The notes beneath the pieces were generated by a model. The model was not told where the DNA came from, searched no databases, and saw only the letters and a program-made list of their open reading frames with translations. DNA of 64,000 nucleotides from Halobacterium hubeiense (GTDB lineage Archaea > Halobacteriota > Halobacteria > Halobacteriales > Halobacteriaceae), in the NCBI RefSeq assembly GCF_001488575.1, contig NZ_LN831304.1, positions 92,626 to 156,625 on the forward strand, written 5' to 3'. Positions 16,841 through 25,397 of this stretch are shown here, piece after piece. A program made the position numbers and the translations under genes. Positions within the stretch are counted from its first letter, which is position 1; each line of letters starts with the position of its first letter.

Positions 16841-17336
16841 CACCCCCCAGAGTGTGAATGGGATCGGTTTACCCGACACCCCTCGGTGTGAATGGGCTAC
16901 CAACGGGTACTCTCTGACGGGACTTCACGTCGATAGAAGACAGAGCAACACGCGGATAGATTACGCCTCGTTTACCCCCACACCCCTCAGTGTGAATGGT
17001 CTACCACCCAGGGTACCGCGATTAAGAAGTCCTTACCGGCAGAAGTCCTCACGCCGTAGGGAGGGTTCTCGCCTCAGTGGCGAACCTTCGGCTTCGGCAC
17101 AAGGCCTCGCCTTCCAGAATACGCCTACTCGGAGAGCTGTTTAGACTGTAGTATAATAAAGATAACTACAGCTGCGGTGCGGTGCAGTAGCGGGTCGGGT
17201 CAGCTACCGTGGCAGAACGTGTAAGCCGCTCTCCGTGCCGTACTAGGTTCTTCAGACGAACGAGCCTGCTTCCTCGACTCCTGCTCTATCTCTACAACCG
17301 TCGTATCCTATGGGGGACCATTCACACCGAGGGGTG
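16841..17336. other. candidate replication origin with ORB-like repeats
   Basis: Three forward copies of a CACCCCTCGGTGTGAATGG-type repeat (16841-16862, 16877-16896, 16981-16999) and one inverted copy (17318-17336) flank about 320 bases. Copies 2 and 3 are preceded by TTTACCC. Between them lies the AT-rich stretch around 17141-17171. The inverted copy ends 6 bases from the orc1 stop codon. Inverted initiator sites around an AT-rich unwinding region, next to an orc1 gene, are the known layout of haloarchaeal origins. Otherwise there is no gene in this roughly 560-base gap. Confidence 0.75.
17146..17171. repeat. AT-rich inverted repeat, candidate unwinding element
   Basis: CTGTAGT (17146-17152) and ACTACAG (17165-17171) enclose ATAATAAAGATA, the most AT-rich short stretch between the convergent origin repeats. 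It could be the duplex-unwinding element, or part of a small promoter. Confidence 0.45.
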
Positions 17337-17342
17337 GGGGTG

Positions 17343-18611
17343 TCACCATCCCATCAACGTCTGGAGTTCCGGCGTCGAGTTGATCAGTCCAGTTCGTGTA
17401 CTCTCGACGTCTCCTTGGAGCGAATACGACCTGAACTTCCCCTGATCTCCGCCTTCCTTCTTTTTTGATTCGAGAACTCCTGTCGTCACGTGCTTGTTCA
17501 GAAGCTCAAGCGCACGATTGTACCCCTTGGGCTCTACTTCGACGTCCCGTGCTACTGTTTGGTAAACCTCGTGAATCTCTGACGTCCGGAACCATTCTTT
17601 CTCCGGGTTATTTCGGTCAAGACGTGTGAGAGCAAACAGGAGTAATTTCCCGGACAACGGAGTCCCTTTCACCATCTCCATAAAGAGCTCAACTTCGACG
17701 AGTTCGTCAGCTTCGAGAACGTGATTCGCGGTTACGATCTCGTCGCCTTCTTCGTCAGCGATCTCGCCCGCATTCCGGAACAATCGGACTGCGCGTCGAG
17801 CGTCACCGTGTTCTTCAGCTGCGAGTTCAGCTGTGGTTGGAATCACCTCGTCATCGAGGACACCGTCGTAAAATGCGTCCCGCCGATTTTCGAGGATTGC
17901 AATGAGCTGGTCTTCTTCGTACGGCGTGAACGTTCGGTGTTCTGGCTGGAGAGTCGATTGAACCCGTGACTCGATTTCTCCTTTGAATTCGATGTCGTTC
18001 GAAATTCCGATTGTAACGACTGGGAAGTCAACGTCGTCTTTTGATTGTGTCCGTGATAGCGTGTAGAGAACCTCATTGACTTCTCCGTGCTTGTCGATTT
18101 CATCGATGATGACGACAAGACCGCCAGAGAACTCCCTCTGAACAACGGGCCACAATTTCTGGTCGCGATAATGCTCAGCTGAGAGGCCCTGATAGGGGAC
18201 ATCGAGCGGGTTCTCTGCTTTCGCGTTCACCTGCTCTGCGATCTTTCGGAAGGTGGAGGTATACGTAGAGATGGGGTCCGGGTTAATGTAGGCAGTAACG
18301 ATCGGGGAGTCCGTTCCTGCAGTTGCTGCTTCGAGCCGCTCACAGACGTGTCTTGCAACTAGTGTCTTCCCCGTCCCGGTTTCGCCCCACTCCAGGACGT
18401 TATCCGGGACGCTGTTTGTCCGCATCTTCCGGAGATTCTTGGCCAAGAACGTGATATGGTCATCTCGTCCGACGATTCGATTGGCGTCAGGGACGTTATC
18501 GATCTCGAGTAACCATGGCTTCTCAAATATATCCGATACGTTTTCGCTATCTCCCTCGTCGACATTTAATATCTCGTCGACGGTTGTTTGCGTGGAATCG
18601 TTGTTTGGCAT
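17343..18611 (-). CDS. orc1: Orc1/Cdc6 replication initiator
   Basis: A 422-residue AAA+ initiator. Walker A is GETGTGKT (76-83), Walker B is VVIIDEID (146-153), and the sensor-1 region has VVTIGISND. The C-terminal part reads as the DNA-binding winged helix (KGTPLSGKLLLFALTRLD and onward). I chose the ATG at 18611 because the N-terminal extension to 18632 runs into the upstream repeats. Repeats matching those of the origin lie on both sides of the gene, so it probably binds them and controls its own promoter. It is distinct from the second Orc1 at 29268-30296. Confidence 0.93.
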   Translation of the reverse strand: MPNNDSTQTTVDEILNVDEGDSENVSDIFEKPWLLEIDNVPDANRIVGRDDHITFLAKNLRKMRTNSVPDNVLEWGETGTGKTLVARHVCERLEAATAGTDSPIVTAYINPDPISTYTSTFRKIAEQVNAKAENPLDVPYQGLSAEHYRDQKLWPVVQREFSGGLVVIIDEIDKHGEVNEVLYTLSRTQSKDDVDFPVVTIGISNDIEFKGEIESRVQSTLQPEHRTFTPYEEDQLIAILENRRDAFYDGVLDDEVIPTTAELAAEEHGDARRAVRLFRNAGEIADEEGDEIVTANHVLEADELVEVELFMEMVKGTPLSGKLLLFALTRLDRNNPEKEWFRTSEIHEVYQTVARDVEVEPKGYNRALELLNKHVTTGVLESKKKEGGDQGKFRSYSLQGDVESTRTGLINSTPELQTLMGW

Positions 18612-18648
18612 GGGCGGACCAATTCGCCCCATTCACATATAGGTTGCC

Positions 18649-18728
18649 CACCCTCGGTGTGATTGATTCCCCTCCATTCACACTCCGGGGGGTGTTCCAT
18701 AGAGCAAGGCCCCCCAGAGTGTGAATGG
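18649..18728. repeat. ORB-like repeats upstream of orc1
   Basis: A partial forward copy CACCCTCGGTGTGATTG (18649-18665), an inverted copy starting CCATTCACACTCC (18674-18694) and a forward copy ending AGAGTGTGAATGG (18710-18728) lie within 120 bases of the orc1 start. A further half site CCATTCACAT is near 18629. The same sequence family is found on the other side of orc1. They may serve both in replication and in repression of orc1. Confidence 0.75.
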
Positions 18729-18784
18729 AATCAACCTTGTCGCCCACTTGTGGTTTGCTCGCCGCAAGTGACATCTGAGACTAC

Positions 18785-20950
18785 TCATCCGTTCCGGGCT
18801 GCTGTAAACTCCGTCAGCTCTACCTCTCGTGTCTCCGCGAGTCTCCGTCGAATATCTGTACGATCCCACCCCAGCGGCAACAGCACGCTCTCAATCGCTC
18901 GAACCAGCTGCGTCTCGTAGTACGAGGCGTCGTAGGTCTCGACCGCTTCGTGGGCGAGGGCGACCCGGTCTCGCGAGGATTTCTCGTCGTCGACGACTAC
19001 GTACTCGATATCCTGGCCCGGGTGGACTGCCAGTTCCTGCTCGCGAGCTCGTTTCAAGGCCGCCACATTCTGGGTATTCTGCGAGTACCCTTCCAAGGGC
19101 TTGGAGACACGATTCCGCTCGACGAGCTGCTCCACTGCTACGTTGCCCGCCTGCAGCTCGTCGATTGCTCGTTCGAGACGCCCGAGCACCGCGTCCGGTG
19201 ACCGCGTGGCATCGAGCCGGTCGATACAGTCCCGCTGGATGTCCTCGATGAACGGCGGGGTTGAGCGCTGCCGGGCTTCGATGCCTCTGATCTTGAAGTC
19301 GTCGTCGCCGGCGACCTTCCCGAAGTACTTCGTCAGCGCGCCGGCGTCGCTCTCGCGCTGCGGCACGAACGCCACCCAGTCGTAGTGCGCCTCGTGTTCG
19401 AGCCGAATCTCGACGCAGTCGGTGATCTCCGTTGCGAGCGTCTGGAGGTCCTCGCGGTCCTCGTCGTCGACGTCGGGATCCGGGGTCACCCAGATGGAGT
19501 CGACGATGCCGTGGACGACCCGCCAGCCGCCGGCTTCCAGTCGCTGTTTCGCCGTCAGCAGAATCTCGCGAGCGAATGCGTTGATCGCTTCGTGACACTC
19601 GATGCGGCCGAACTTCGCGTTGCTGAACCCCTGATAGCCGAAGCAGGCAACGAGGATCCACTTTAGCGCTCCCGACCGCCCTTCGAGTTCAGCCAGGCGG
19701 TCCTCGTCGGGGTCGTCTCGTTCCTTCTCGCGACGGATGGCCGCCTTGATCTCGTCGCGAGCGTCGATGATCGGCTGGAGCACGTCGACGAGGTAGCCCC
19801 GGTCGTCGCAGATCGAGTACCCGAGGCCGGGGACGTCGTCGCGGTCGCTGTGGCACTCACACCGGATGACGTCCGGCGAAACGTTCCGGGTACAGATGAT
19901 GTTCGGGTACAACGAGGAGAAGTCGAGTTCGTGGACGTTCTCGTGAAGCCCGACCTCGGGTGCGAAGATGAAGCCGCCGCGGTCGGCATCGTGGAGCGTC
20001 CCCATCGACTTGTAGAACTCGTGGCGCCAGGAGTTCCACGGGACGAGGACGCCGCGGTCGTTGGCCTCACAGATTTGGATCGCCGTGAGGACGTTCCCGA
20101 TTGACGCCCACGCGAGCTCCTGGACGGGCTTTTTCGAGCGCGACACGAGGTCGAGGACGCCGTCGAGGTTCGTTTCCCCGTAGAAGAACGTGTTCGATTC
20201 GTCGATGATCGCCCGGCCGGGCACGTTGTACCGTGCCGGGGAGTGACCGACGCGGCCGTAGCTCGAATACGTCGACCGGCTCGCGAGCTGCTGGTAGTCG
20301 ACGTCCGGCCACCGACTCAGCGAGAAGTCGTCGACGCCGGCGTCCGTCGCCATCTCGTACAGGGTCGGGACGATCTCGCTCGTCGAGCAGACCAGGACGT
20401 CCGGATCGTGCGCGTCGAGCGCCCTCTGGACGGCGGTCAGGAGATCCGTCGGCGAGCCGGTAACAGTATCGCCGGCGACGGTCAGCTCGCCGTAGACGTC
20501 GTTGCTCGTTTCGGTCACTGGGACGCTGAGCCGGAGCGTCGACAGCTCACTCGCCGGCGTCGGATCGGCGCCGGTCTCCAGACAGTACCGGAACTCTCGC
20601 GAGAAGTCGACGTTGAAACAGGCGAGATCCCCGACTGGATAGTCCGACAGCTGGCGTGCCTGCCGGGCGAGTGGGGTGACGCGGTCGATGTGGGCGACGT
20701 CGACGGCGAGGACTGGTTCCTCGTCTCGTCGAAAGCCGGGGCGTCGCGCAACCATCTCGGTCGCGACGACATCCGGGTGCTGGTCGTACACTGACTGGAG
20801 TGTCGTGAGGTCGAGGTCGGACGCTGGGTCGCGAGGGGCGACGTAGAATCGCGGTGTGTAGTTATCCCGTTCTGTTGCGACGGCACCGTCGGCGGTCGCC
20901 TCCCACTCCAGGACGCGACCGTCGGTTAGGAAGTCAATTGTGAACGGCAT
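18785..20950 (-). CDS. polB: family B DNA polymerase with degenerate exonuclease domain
   Basis: A 721-residue family B polymerase. Motif A is DFSSLYPN (343-350). Motif B is at K430 in ALKWILVACFGYQGF. Motif C reads HGIVDS (480-485) in place of YGDTDS: the metal-binding D484 is kept but the first Asp is Ile482. The N-terminal exonuclease region lacks the FDIE motif (LRLSVPVT at 139-146) and a clear NxxxFD, so proofreading is probably lost. It is shorter than replicative PolB. The position next to orc1 suggests a role in replication or repair of this replicon. It is transcribed towards orc1. Confidence 0.9.
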   Translation of the reverse strand: MPFTIDFLTDGRVLEWEATADGAVATERDNYTPRFYVAPRDPASDLDLTTLQSVYDQHPDVVATEMVARRPGFRRDEEPVLAVDVAHIDRVTPLARQARQLSDYPVGDLACFNVDFSREFRYCLETGADPTPASELSTLRLSVPVTETSNDVYGELTVAGDTVTGSPTDLLTAVQRALDAHDPDVLVCSTSEIVPTLYEMATDAGVDDFSLSRWPDVDYQQLASRSTYSSYGRVGHSPARYNVPGRAIIDESNTFFYGETNLDGVLDLVSRSKKPVQELAWASIGNVLTAIQICEANDRGVLVPWNSWRHEFYKSMGTLHDADRGGFIFAPEVGLHENVHELDFSSLYPNIICTRNVSPDVIRCECHSDRDDVPGLGYSICDDRGYLVDVLQPIIDARDEIKAAIRREKERDDPDEDRLAELEGRSGALKWILVACFGYQGFSNAKFGRIECHEAINAFAREILLTAKQRLEAGGWRVVHGIVDSIWVTPDPDVDDEDREDLQTLATEITDCVEIRLEHEAHYDWVAFVPQRESDAGALTKYFGKVAGDDDFKIRGIEARQRSTPPFIEDIQRDCIDRLDATRSPDAVLGRLERAIDELQAGNVAVEQLVERNRVSKPLEGYSQNTQNVAALKRAREQELAVHPGQDIEYVVVDDEKSSRDRVALAHEAVETYDASYYETQLVRAIESVLLPLGWDRTDIRRRLAETREVELTEFTAARNG

Positions 20951-21019
20951 TCTCTACAGAATCAACAGTGGAGTTCCAGATAATCGATGGCGTGTCACTT
21001 CCGGATTTCAGGGAACGAT

Positions 21020-21139
21020 GGTCTCTCTCGCAACCATCTCGGTCACGGCGGCGACGGATGCTCGTCGTACACCGACTGGAGGATCGTAGGGTCGAGGTCG
21101 GCCTCTGGGGCGTGAGGGAAGACGTAGAAGCGTGGAGTT
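21020..21139 (-). pseudogene. polB fragment (codons about 31-70)
   Basis: Read on the minus strand, this encodes TPRFYVFPHAPEADLDPT followed by ILQSVYDEHPS, closely matching residues 32-61 of the intact polymerase. A frameshift and a stop follow. It is a relic of a second polymerase gene. The TnpB element begins at about 21140, inside this relic. Confidence 0.8.
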
Positions 21140-21148
21140 TGACATCCT

Positions 21149-21168
21149 CCGCGCCTTCTAGGGCGCGG
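21149..21168 (-). other. right-end hairpin of TnpB element
   Basis: A perfect 7-bp stem, CCGCGCC and GGCGCGG, with a 6-base loop. It lies 22-41 bases beyond the tnpB stop codon. In IS200/IS605 elements such a structure ends the omega RNA, and the guide would then match the adjoining polB relic. Confidence 0.65.
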
Positions 21169-21189
21169 TTTCCTCTGTGGAGTTTTCGG

Positions 21190-22530
21190 CTATGCCGATT
21201 CCCTGAGGGCAACATTCCCGTGGTGAACGGTACTCGGGTCTGTGCGCTGTTCTTTAGGACTTTCTTGAGAGCGTGGTGACTCCGACCAGGTGTGGTCGTC
21301 CCACTGGAACCGCACGGGCCGTGCCATCGGCCTGACTGCCTGTTTTGTGTGCCGCTCGAGAAACGTCTCTGACGCGGTTAGGTCGGCGTGCCCCTGGAAC
21401 CCACACGGACAGGTGAGCGTGTCTTGATGCCGCGTCGTTCGGTCAGTCGATCCACACCGTGGACATTCCTGACTCGTCCACGCTTCCGATCTAACCTCGA
21501 CCGAAATCCCGTATTCCTCTGCGGTACACGCTAATCGCTCTGTGAACTTCTTGAACGCCCAGAAGTTGTGGGTCTTGGCGTTGGTTTTGACCGACCAGTG
21601 TGTGTCCAGCACGTCGGTCAACCCGCCGATATACACCGTATCCACGCCCTCGGCGTACAGTCGGTCCAACAGGTCACGACACAGTGCTTCTTGAGCGTGG
21701 TCGCGGCGGCGGGTGCGTTTGCGGTACAGTCGCCGGATACGCTCGCTACTGTACCGGCCTTCCGGGAGCTTGGACTGCAACCGGGCAATCTCTCGTGTCG
21801 TCTCACGGAACCGCTGGAACAATTCGCGGCCTTCGTACAGGTATTGCTCGCCGGTCGTGGTGGTACAGGCGACGAGATTGTTCGCACCGATGTCCAGAGC
21901 GGCCGTTTCATCGGCCAGTGGCGTTGCCCGTGCACTATCAGACACAGTCACGGGTTGGGAAGCTCGGAAGGTGCTTTCAGTCTCGTCGTACCATAGCTCC
22001 AACCGGCCCTGTTTTTCGTAGTCGGGCCAATTCGGGTTACCAGCGATTTCGAGTCGGAGGCGGCCGGTGTGATCGTATCGGTCCTTCAGCTTGCTGCCGA
22101 CCAGAATCTCAAGCCGAGACCGATCGCCCCACTCAGTCGTGTATGCGTCGTTACGAATGACGGTTCTGAGTTGGCGTCCGTCGTCCTCGTTGCCACGGAA
22201 TCCCGGCGGGTTAGGATGTTCCGTAACCGACGTGTTCGACTCGTCGTGGTACTGGTCTTTCAGATGCGAGAAACTGCGCCACGCTTCGCTGTTTTTGCGT
22301 ATCACCTGTTGAGCTGTAGACGCCCCGAGCACGCCTTTGTATCGGCCTTCGAGTCGGCCGGTATCGGCGTCCCATATGCCGCCTTCGAAGCCGTCCTCGT
22401 CGTTGTACCGCATAAGGCGTTGGTAGTTAACTTCGTTCCAGAGGGCGGCAGAAGCGTCCAACAGGTCCCGTAACAGTTGCTCTCCGGTCTCGGAGAGCGG
22501 TCGCACGGCGAACGTGTTGGTGCGCTTCAT
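21190..22530 (-). CDS. tnpB: TnpB-family protein lacking the RuvC glutamate
   Basis: A 446-residue TnpB of a third family. RuvC D213 (ALDIGANN) and D383 (HADLTASE) are present, but the position of the catalytic Glu is Gly302 in [10 protein letters not shown]. The zinc ribbon is C356/C359 and C374/C376, the second pair a shortened CPC. Either the acidic residue comes from elsewhere in this clade or the nuclease is dead. No tnpA is present. The element interrupts a polymerase relic and is followed by a tandem duplication at 22589-22664. Confidence 0.88.
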   Translation of the reverse strand: MKRTNTFAVRPLSETGEQLLRDLLDASAALWNEVNYQRLMRYNDEDGFEGGIWDADTGRLEGRYKGVLGASTAQQVIRKNSEAWRSFSHLKDQYHDESNTSVTEHPNPPGFRGNEDDGRQLRTVIRNDAYTTEWGDRSRLEILVGSKLKDRYDHTGRLRLEIAGNPNWPDYEKQGRLELWYDETESTFRASQPVTVSDSARATPLADETAALDIGANNLVACTTTTGEQYLYEGRELFQRFRETTREIARLQSKLPEGRYSSERIRRLYRKRTRRRDHAQEALCRDLLDRLYAEGVDTVYIGGLTDVLDTHWSVKTNAKTHNFWAFKKFTERLACTAEEYGISVEVRSEAWTSQECPRCGSTDRTTRHQDTLTCPCGFQGHADLTASETFLERHTKQAVRPMARPVRFQWDDHTWSESPRSQESPKEQRTDPSTVHHGNVALRESA

Positions 22531-22588
22531 CTACCACCTATTGATCTGTTCCGTCGAAACGTAAACACTGTCCAGCCAGAGTGAAAGT

Positions 22589-22664
22589 AAAACTGGAGTC
22601 GCTACGTTGGAGGCTTCTGACCAGAAAAAACTGGAGTCGCTACGTTGGAGGCTTCTGACCAGAA
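22589..22664. repeat. 38-base perfect tandem duplication
   Basis: Bases 22589-22626 are repeated without change at 22627-22664. The unit begins AAAACTGGAGTCGC and ends TGACCAGAA. The identity of the two units implies a recent event, probably replication slippage next to the TnpB element. Confidence 0.9.
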
Positions 22665-22857
22665 GGAATACGGCGGAATATCAGCGGATCGGCCGCGATT
22701 CCCGTCTACCCTCTTCGGACCTTGGTTCCGAGAGGCGACGGCGTGTCGCTTCTGAGCACAGCAAATTAGTTCGAAAAGCGTTCTCAACGCTATGTTCTGG
22801 CTTCTTGTTCGTCGTCGTGGGGCTTCAGGAACGATTTCCGGAATCGGTGAGCCGACG

Positions 22858-22898
22858 TTAACCAACGTATTCGGAGATCCGCACCGAATGTTGGTTAA
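22858..22898. repeat. long-spaced inverted repeat, copy C
   Basis: TTAACCAACG (22858-22867) and TGTTGGTTAA (22889-22898) are 21 bases apart. One base of the left arm differs from the other copies. An inner pair ATTCGG/CCGAAT extends the symmetry. It follows the exonuclease fragment and may once have stood upstream of the polymerase relic. Confidence 0.85.
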
Positions 22899-22960
22899 GA
22901 CGTAACAGTGACGTCTGGCCACATACCGCGAGTCCCTGTCGTTAAATGCTATCAGATGAT

Positions 22961-23200
22961 TCAGACGAACGCATCCATCTCGCTTAGCAAGGTTCGCTCA
23001 GTCTGCTGGACCGACATCGAGACTGAGTTCGCCAATTCATCGTTGACCCGTGCTTCGAGATTTGACGGCGGTGCTCGCCCGTCCGTATTGAGGAAGATAC
23101 GGGAGCCGATATCTGCGTCAAACCCGACGACCGTCAGTTGGTCGTCGACTGCGAAGCCGGTTGTCTCGATGTCGAACGCAACGGTATCGAGTCCCGTCAT
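22961..23200 (-). pseudogene. truncated DEDD exonuclease
   Basis: Only the first 79 residues of an RNase H-like 3'-5' exonuclease remain, including the AFDIETTGF motif (D and E ligands). They are closely related to the intact 214-residue protein at 24753-25397. The later exonuclease motifs are missing, so it cannot be active. It overlaps the upstream coiled-coil fragment by 4 bases, as its intact paralogue does, showing that a whole gene pair was duplicated. Confidence 0.8.
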
Positions 23201-23496
23201 TTCGTGGCTCCATACTGGTGGTGTTCCCGCTCGTGGCTCGCTTCCCGTTGTTCGAGTCCCCGTTCGAGCTCTTCGAGGCGTTCCTCGTGGTCCTCGAGGC
23301 GAGCCTCCTGTTCGAGATCGATGCTGAGCAGCGCCGGCAGCAGCGGGTTCTGGTGGTTCAACAGCCCGCTCGCGTCGGTATGCGCGCGGGCGTACTCGAA
23401 CAGCCGGTCAAAGCGTGGCTGGTCGCGACGCCGCCGTCGGCAGCTTCCCACCCCAGGACGCGACCATCGTCCAGAAGTCGATAGTATACTACCCAT
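23197..23496 (-). pseudogene. chimera of polB start and coiled-coil gene end
   Basis: The last 70 or so codons match the paralogue at 25394-25714 (RDQPRFDRLFEYAR onward, then a Glu/Arg coiled coil). The first 25 codons do not match it. Read in another frame they encode LLDDGRVLGWEAADGGV, which matches residues 7-24 of the polymerase. The junction falls at a CGCGACC shared by both genes, so short-homology recombination joined them. Whether the 99-codon open frame is expressed is unknown. Confidence 0.75.
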
Positions 23497-23624
23497 CCTA
23501 CTCGCTCACGCCTCCGTCGTTCGCTTTCCAGAACTCACCTGGTTGGATTCAGCCGGTGTACTCTCCATGAAGGAATATAGTATTTCACCAAAGAACTATG
23601 TTCCCCTGAACCGTGCGTTTCCAT

Positions 23625-24215
23625 ATGAACGACCGAAGTCCACCGGAGGAGTTTGCTGATGTCAACGAGGCGGTCGGCGAGGAATGGGAGGCCGAAACGA
23701 CGCCCTACGAGCGCATTCGACACGTCGTTGCACATACGTACAGTCCCGTCTCAGCTGATGCCGTAGCTGACGATGCACGGACGGCTCCAAAGACCGCTCG
23801 AAAGCACCTGAACACACTCGCAGACGAGGGGTTTGTCGAGACGACACCCGGCGAACAGGGTGGCACGCTCTATCGCCGCTCACCTGAATCACTCGTCGTC
23901 GAACAGGCTGCCGACATCCTTGAGCACGTCTCAACCGATGAACTCGTCACCCGAATTCAGGAGATGCGCGAGCAGCTCACCGAGTATCGGTCCGAATTCG
24001 GTGTTGATTCCCCCGAAGAATTGGCGGTCAACCAGACGAATCAGGCCCTCAGCGAGACCGGGCCCCCACAGGACGAGATCGACCCAGAGACGATTCGTGA
24101 GTGGAAGACGCTCCGACGGAATCTCGCGTTCGCGAACGCTGCCCTCTCGATCGGCAATGCCGAGCAATTCGTCGACAGTGACCGTCGGTCGACTGACGAC
24201 AGCGTCCCTGCCTGA
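23625..24215 (+). CDS. HTH protein, candidate TumA-like antitoxin
   Basis: A 196-residue protein with a winged helix at about 35-85 (SADAVADDARTAPKTARKHLNTLADEGFV) and a C-terminal helical region with conserved WKTLRRNLAFANAAL. It resembles the haloarchaeal DUF7342-type regulators. I chose the ATG at 23625 over a GTG 12 bases upstream. The gene ends 3 bases before a protein with TumE features, and in TumE pairs the partner is a DNA-binding antitoxin, so this is the likely antitoxin and autoregulator. Confidence 0.7.
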   Translation: MNDRSPPEEFADVNEAVGEEWEAETTPYERIRHVVAHTYSPVSADAVADDARTAPKTARKHLNTLADEGFVETTPGEQGGTLYRRSPESLVVEQAADILEHVSTDELVTRIQEMREQLTEYRSEFGVDSPEELAVNQTNQALSETGPPQDEIDPETIREWKTLRRNLAFANAALSIGNAEQFVDSDRRSTDDSVPA

Positions 24216-24218
24216 GTA

Positions 24219-24701
24219 ATGCGGGATTCTCCTGACCAAGCAGAAACCCATACTCTTCGGGGGGCTACGGATCGGCCGGCGCTACTGACGATTCGTGATG
24301 TCGTCGAGGAGATGGAACCGCTCGCAACACCTGAACTCGACGACTACCTCCATCCATCCGTCCTCGAAGTTGTGCTCGACGACGGACTATGTGCAGCCGA
24401 TGAGGGCCGAATCGACATCCAGTGGACGACACGAGATGATTACAAGTTCCACTACACGGACACGCAAGGGGTGAATCTGCGCTGGGGAAAGCACCCACAC
24501 GCAGACGACTACATCCACGTCCCCGGATTAGAACACTACCACCCACCGCCGAATGCGAGTTCTGACCCAGACGACGTCGAAGAGTCTTGTATCACACAGT
24601 CTCCCGAAGAGTTAGTCACTCGCGCCGTCCTCAAGCTCTGGCGGGTTGCCTACCATACAGACTCGTATGAACCACTCAACGCAGGTCGCAACCCGCCGTA
24701 G
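24219..24701 (+). CDS. TumE-like (DUF6516) toxin candidate
   Basis: A 160-residue protein with a compact central core: YKFHYTD, then NLRWGKHPH, then a histidine-rich HVPGLEHYHPPP. This series (an HY strand, RW..xPH, then P...H.H) is the pattern of the TumE/DUF6516 toxin family as I remember it. The C-terminal helix is EELVTRAVLKLW. It is encoded 3 bases after an HTH gene, consistent with a toxin-antitoxin pair that would stabilise the replicon. The family call is tentative. Confidence 0.5.
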   Translation: MRDSPDQAETHTLRGATDRPALLTIRDVVEEMEPLATPELDDYLHPSVLEVVLDDGLCAADEGRIDIQWTTRDDYKFHYTDTQGVNLRWGKHPHADDYIHVPGLEHYHPPPNASSDPDDVEESCITQSPEELVTRAVLKLWRVAYHTDSYEPLNAGRNPP

Positions 24702-24752
24702 GAACTAATCCGAGTGCTTTCTTCCACGAACTCCCACTGAGAAGTAATTTCT

Positions 24753-25397
24753 TCAAGCGATAGGCTCCAGCGATTTCATCGAGAAATCCGACTTCGAGCA
24801 ATACCGTTCTGCAAGCTCCATCAACGCTCGAGTCCGTCGAATATCGGCGACGTTGTGAGTGATGAGTGGCTCGTAGGCGCCATCCTTCCAAGCGGTGACT
24901 GCCTCGCTACTGTCGGTAAATGGATCCAGATCGTTCAATTCGGAGCCGATCAGTTCCTCGTAGACGCCACTCAGCGTGTCTTCACTCGTATTGAACCGTG
25001 TTTCGAAGACGTCCATTACGTCGACGTATGGCAACGTGCCAAAGGGCCACTCGAGCCCGTGCGTACAGAGCCGTGTGCGAAGGAACGGGAGGTCGAATCC
25101 TCCGTTCCACCGCTCACCGTTGTACGCAACGAGCTTTGCATCATGTTGGGTGAGTGTCGATGTGACAAACGTCGCCAGTTCGTTCAGGAGTTCCTGTTCG
25201 CTGTCGTGGAGTGAGAGCTGTACCGGTGTCTGGAGGGCGTCGTTGAGCCGATCTGCGAGGCCTGTTTGTGGTGCCGTTCCGGTATGGAGAAACACTCGCG
25301 ACGAGACCGCGGAGTCGAACCCAACTACTGTGAGTTCATCATCGGCCTGAAATCCCGTCGTTTCGATATCGAATGCAATCGTCGTCAACTCAGTCAT
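24753..25397 (-). CDS. RNase H-like DEDD 3'-5' exonuclease (YprB type)
   Basis: A 214-residue exonuclease domain. ExoI is FDIET (D10, E12), ExoII is YNGERWNGGFDLPFL (D102) and ExoIII is THNVADIRRT (D185). All four acidic ligands are present, and the fold matches YprB-type RNase H-like proteins. It is last in an operon with the coiled-coil protein (4-base overlap) and the RecA-like protein. Because the nearby polymerase has lost its exonuclease motifs, this enzyme might supply proofreading or end trimming; that is inference. Confidence 0.83.
   Translation of the reverse strand: MTELTTIAFDIETTGFQADDELTVVGFDSAVSSRVFLHTGTAPQTGLADRLNDALQTPVQLSLHDSEQELLNELATFVTSTLTQHDAKLVAYNGERWNGGFDLPFLRTRLCTHGLEWPFGTLPYVDVMDVFETRFNTSEDTLSGVYEELIGSELNDLDPFTDSSEAVTAWKDGAYEPLITHNVADIRRTRALMELAERYCSKSDFSMKSLEPIA

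Larger units (their letters stand above)
22531..22960. other. intergenic stretch with tandem duplication and inverted repeat
   Basis: I see no gene here. It holds the left end of the TnpB element, a 38-base tandem duplication (22589-22664) and inverted repeat C (22858-22898). Confidence 0.6.

Noticed and set aside
22589-22664. Direct repeats as a CRISPR array
   Set aside because: There are only two units, directly joined, with no spacers and no cas genes nearby; it is a tandem duplication.
22602-22922. 106-codon minus-strand frame across the inverted repeat C region
   Set aside because: It has no domain, runs through the tandem duplication and the inverted repeat, and is preceded by no promoter.
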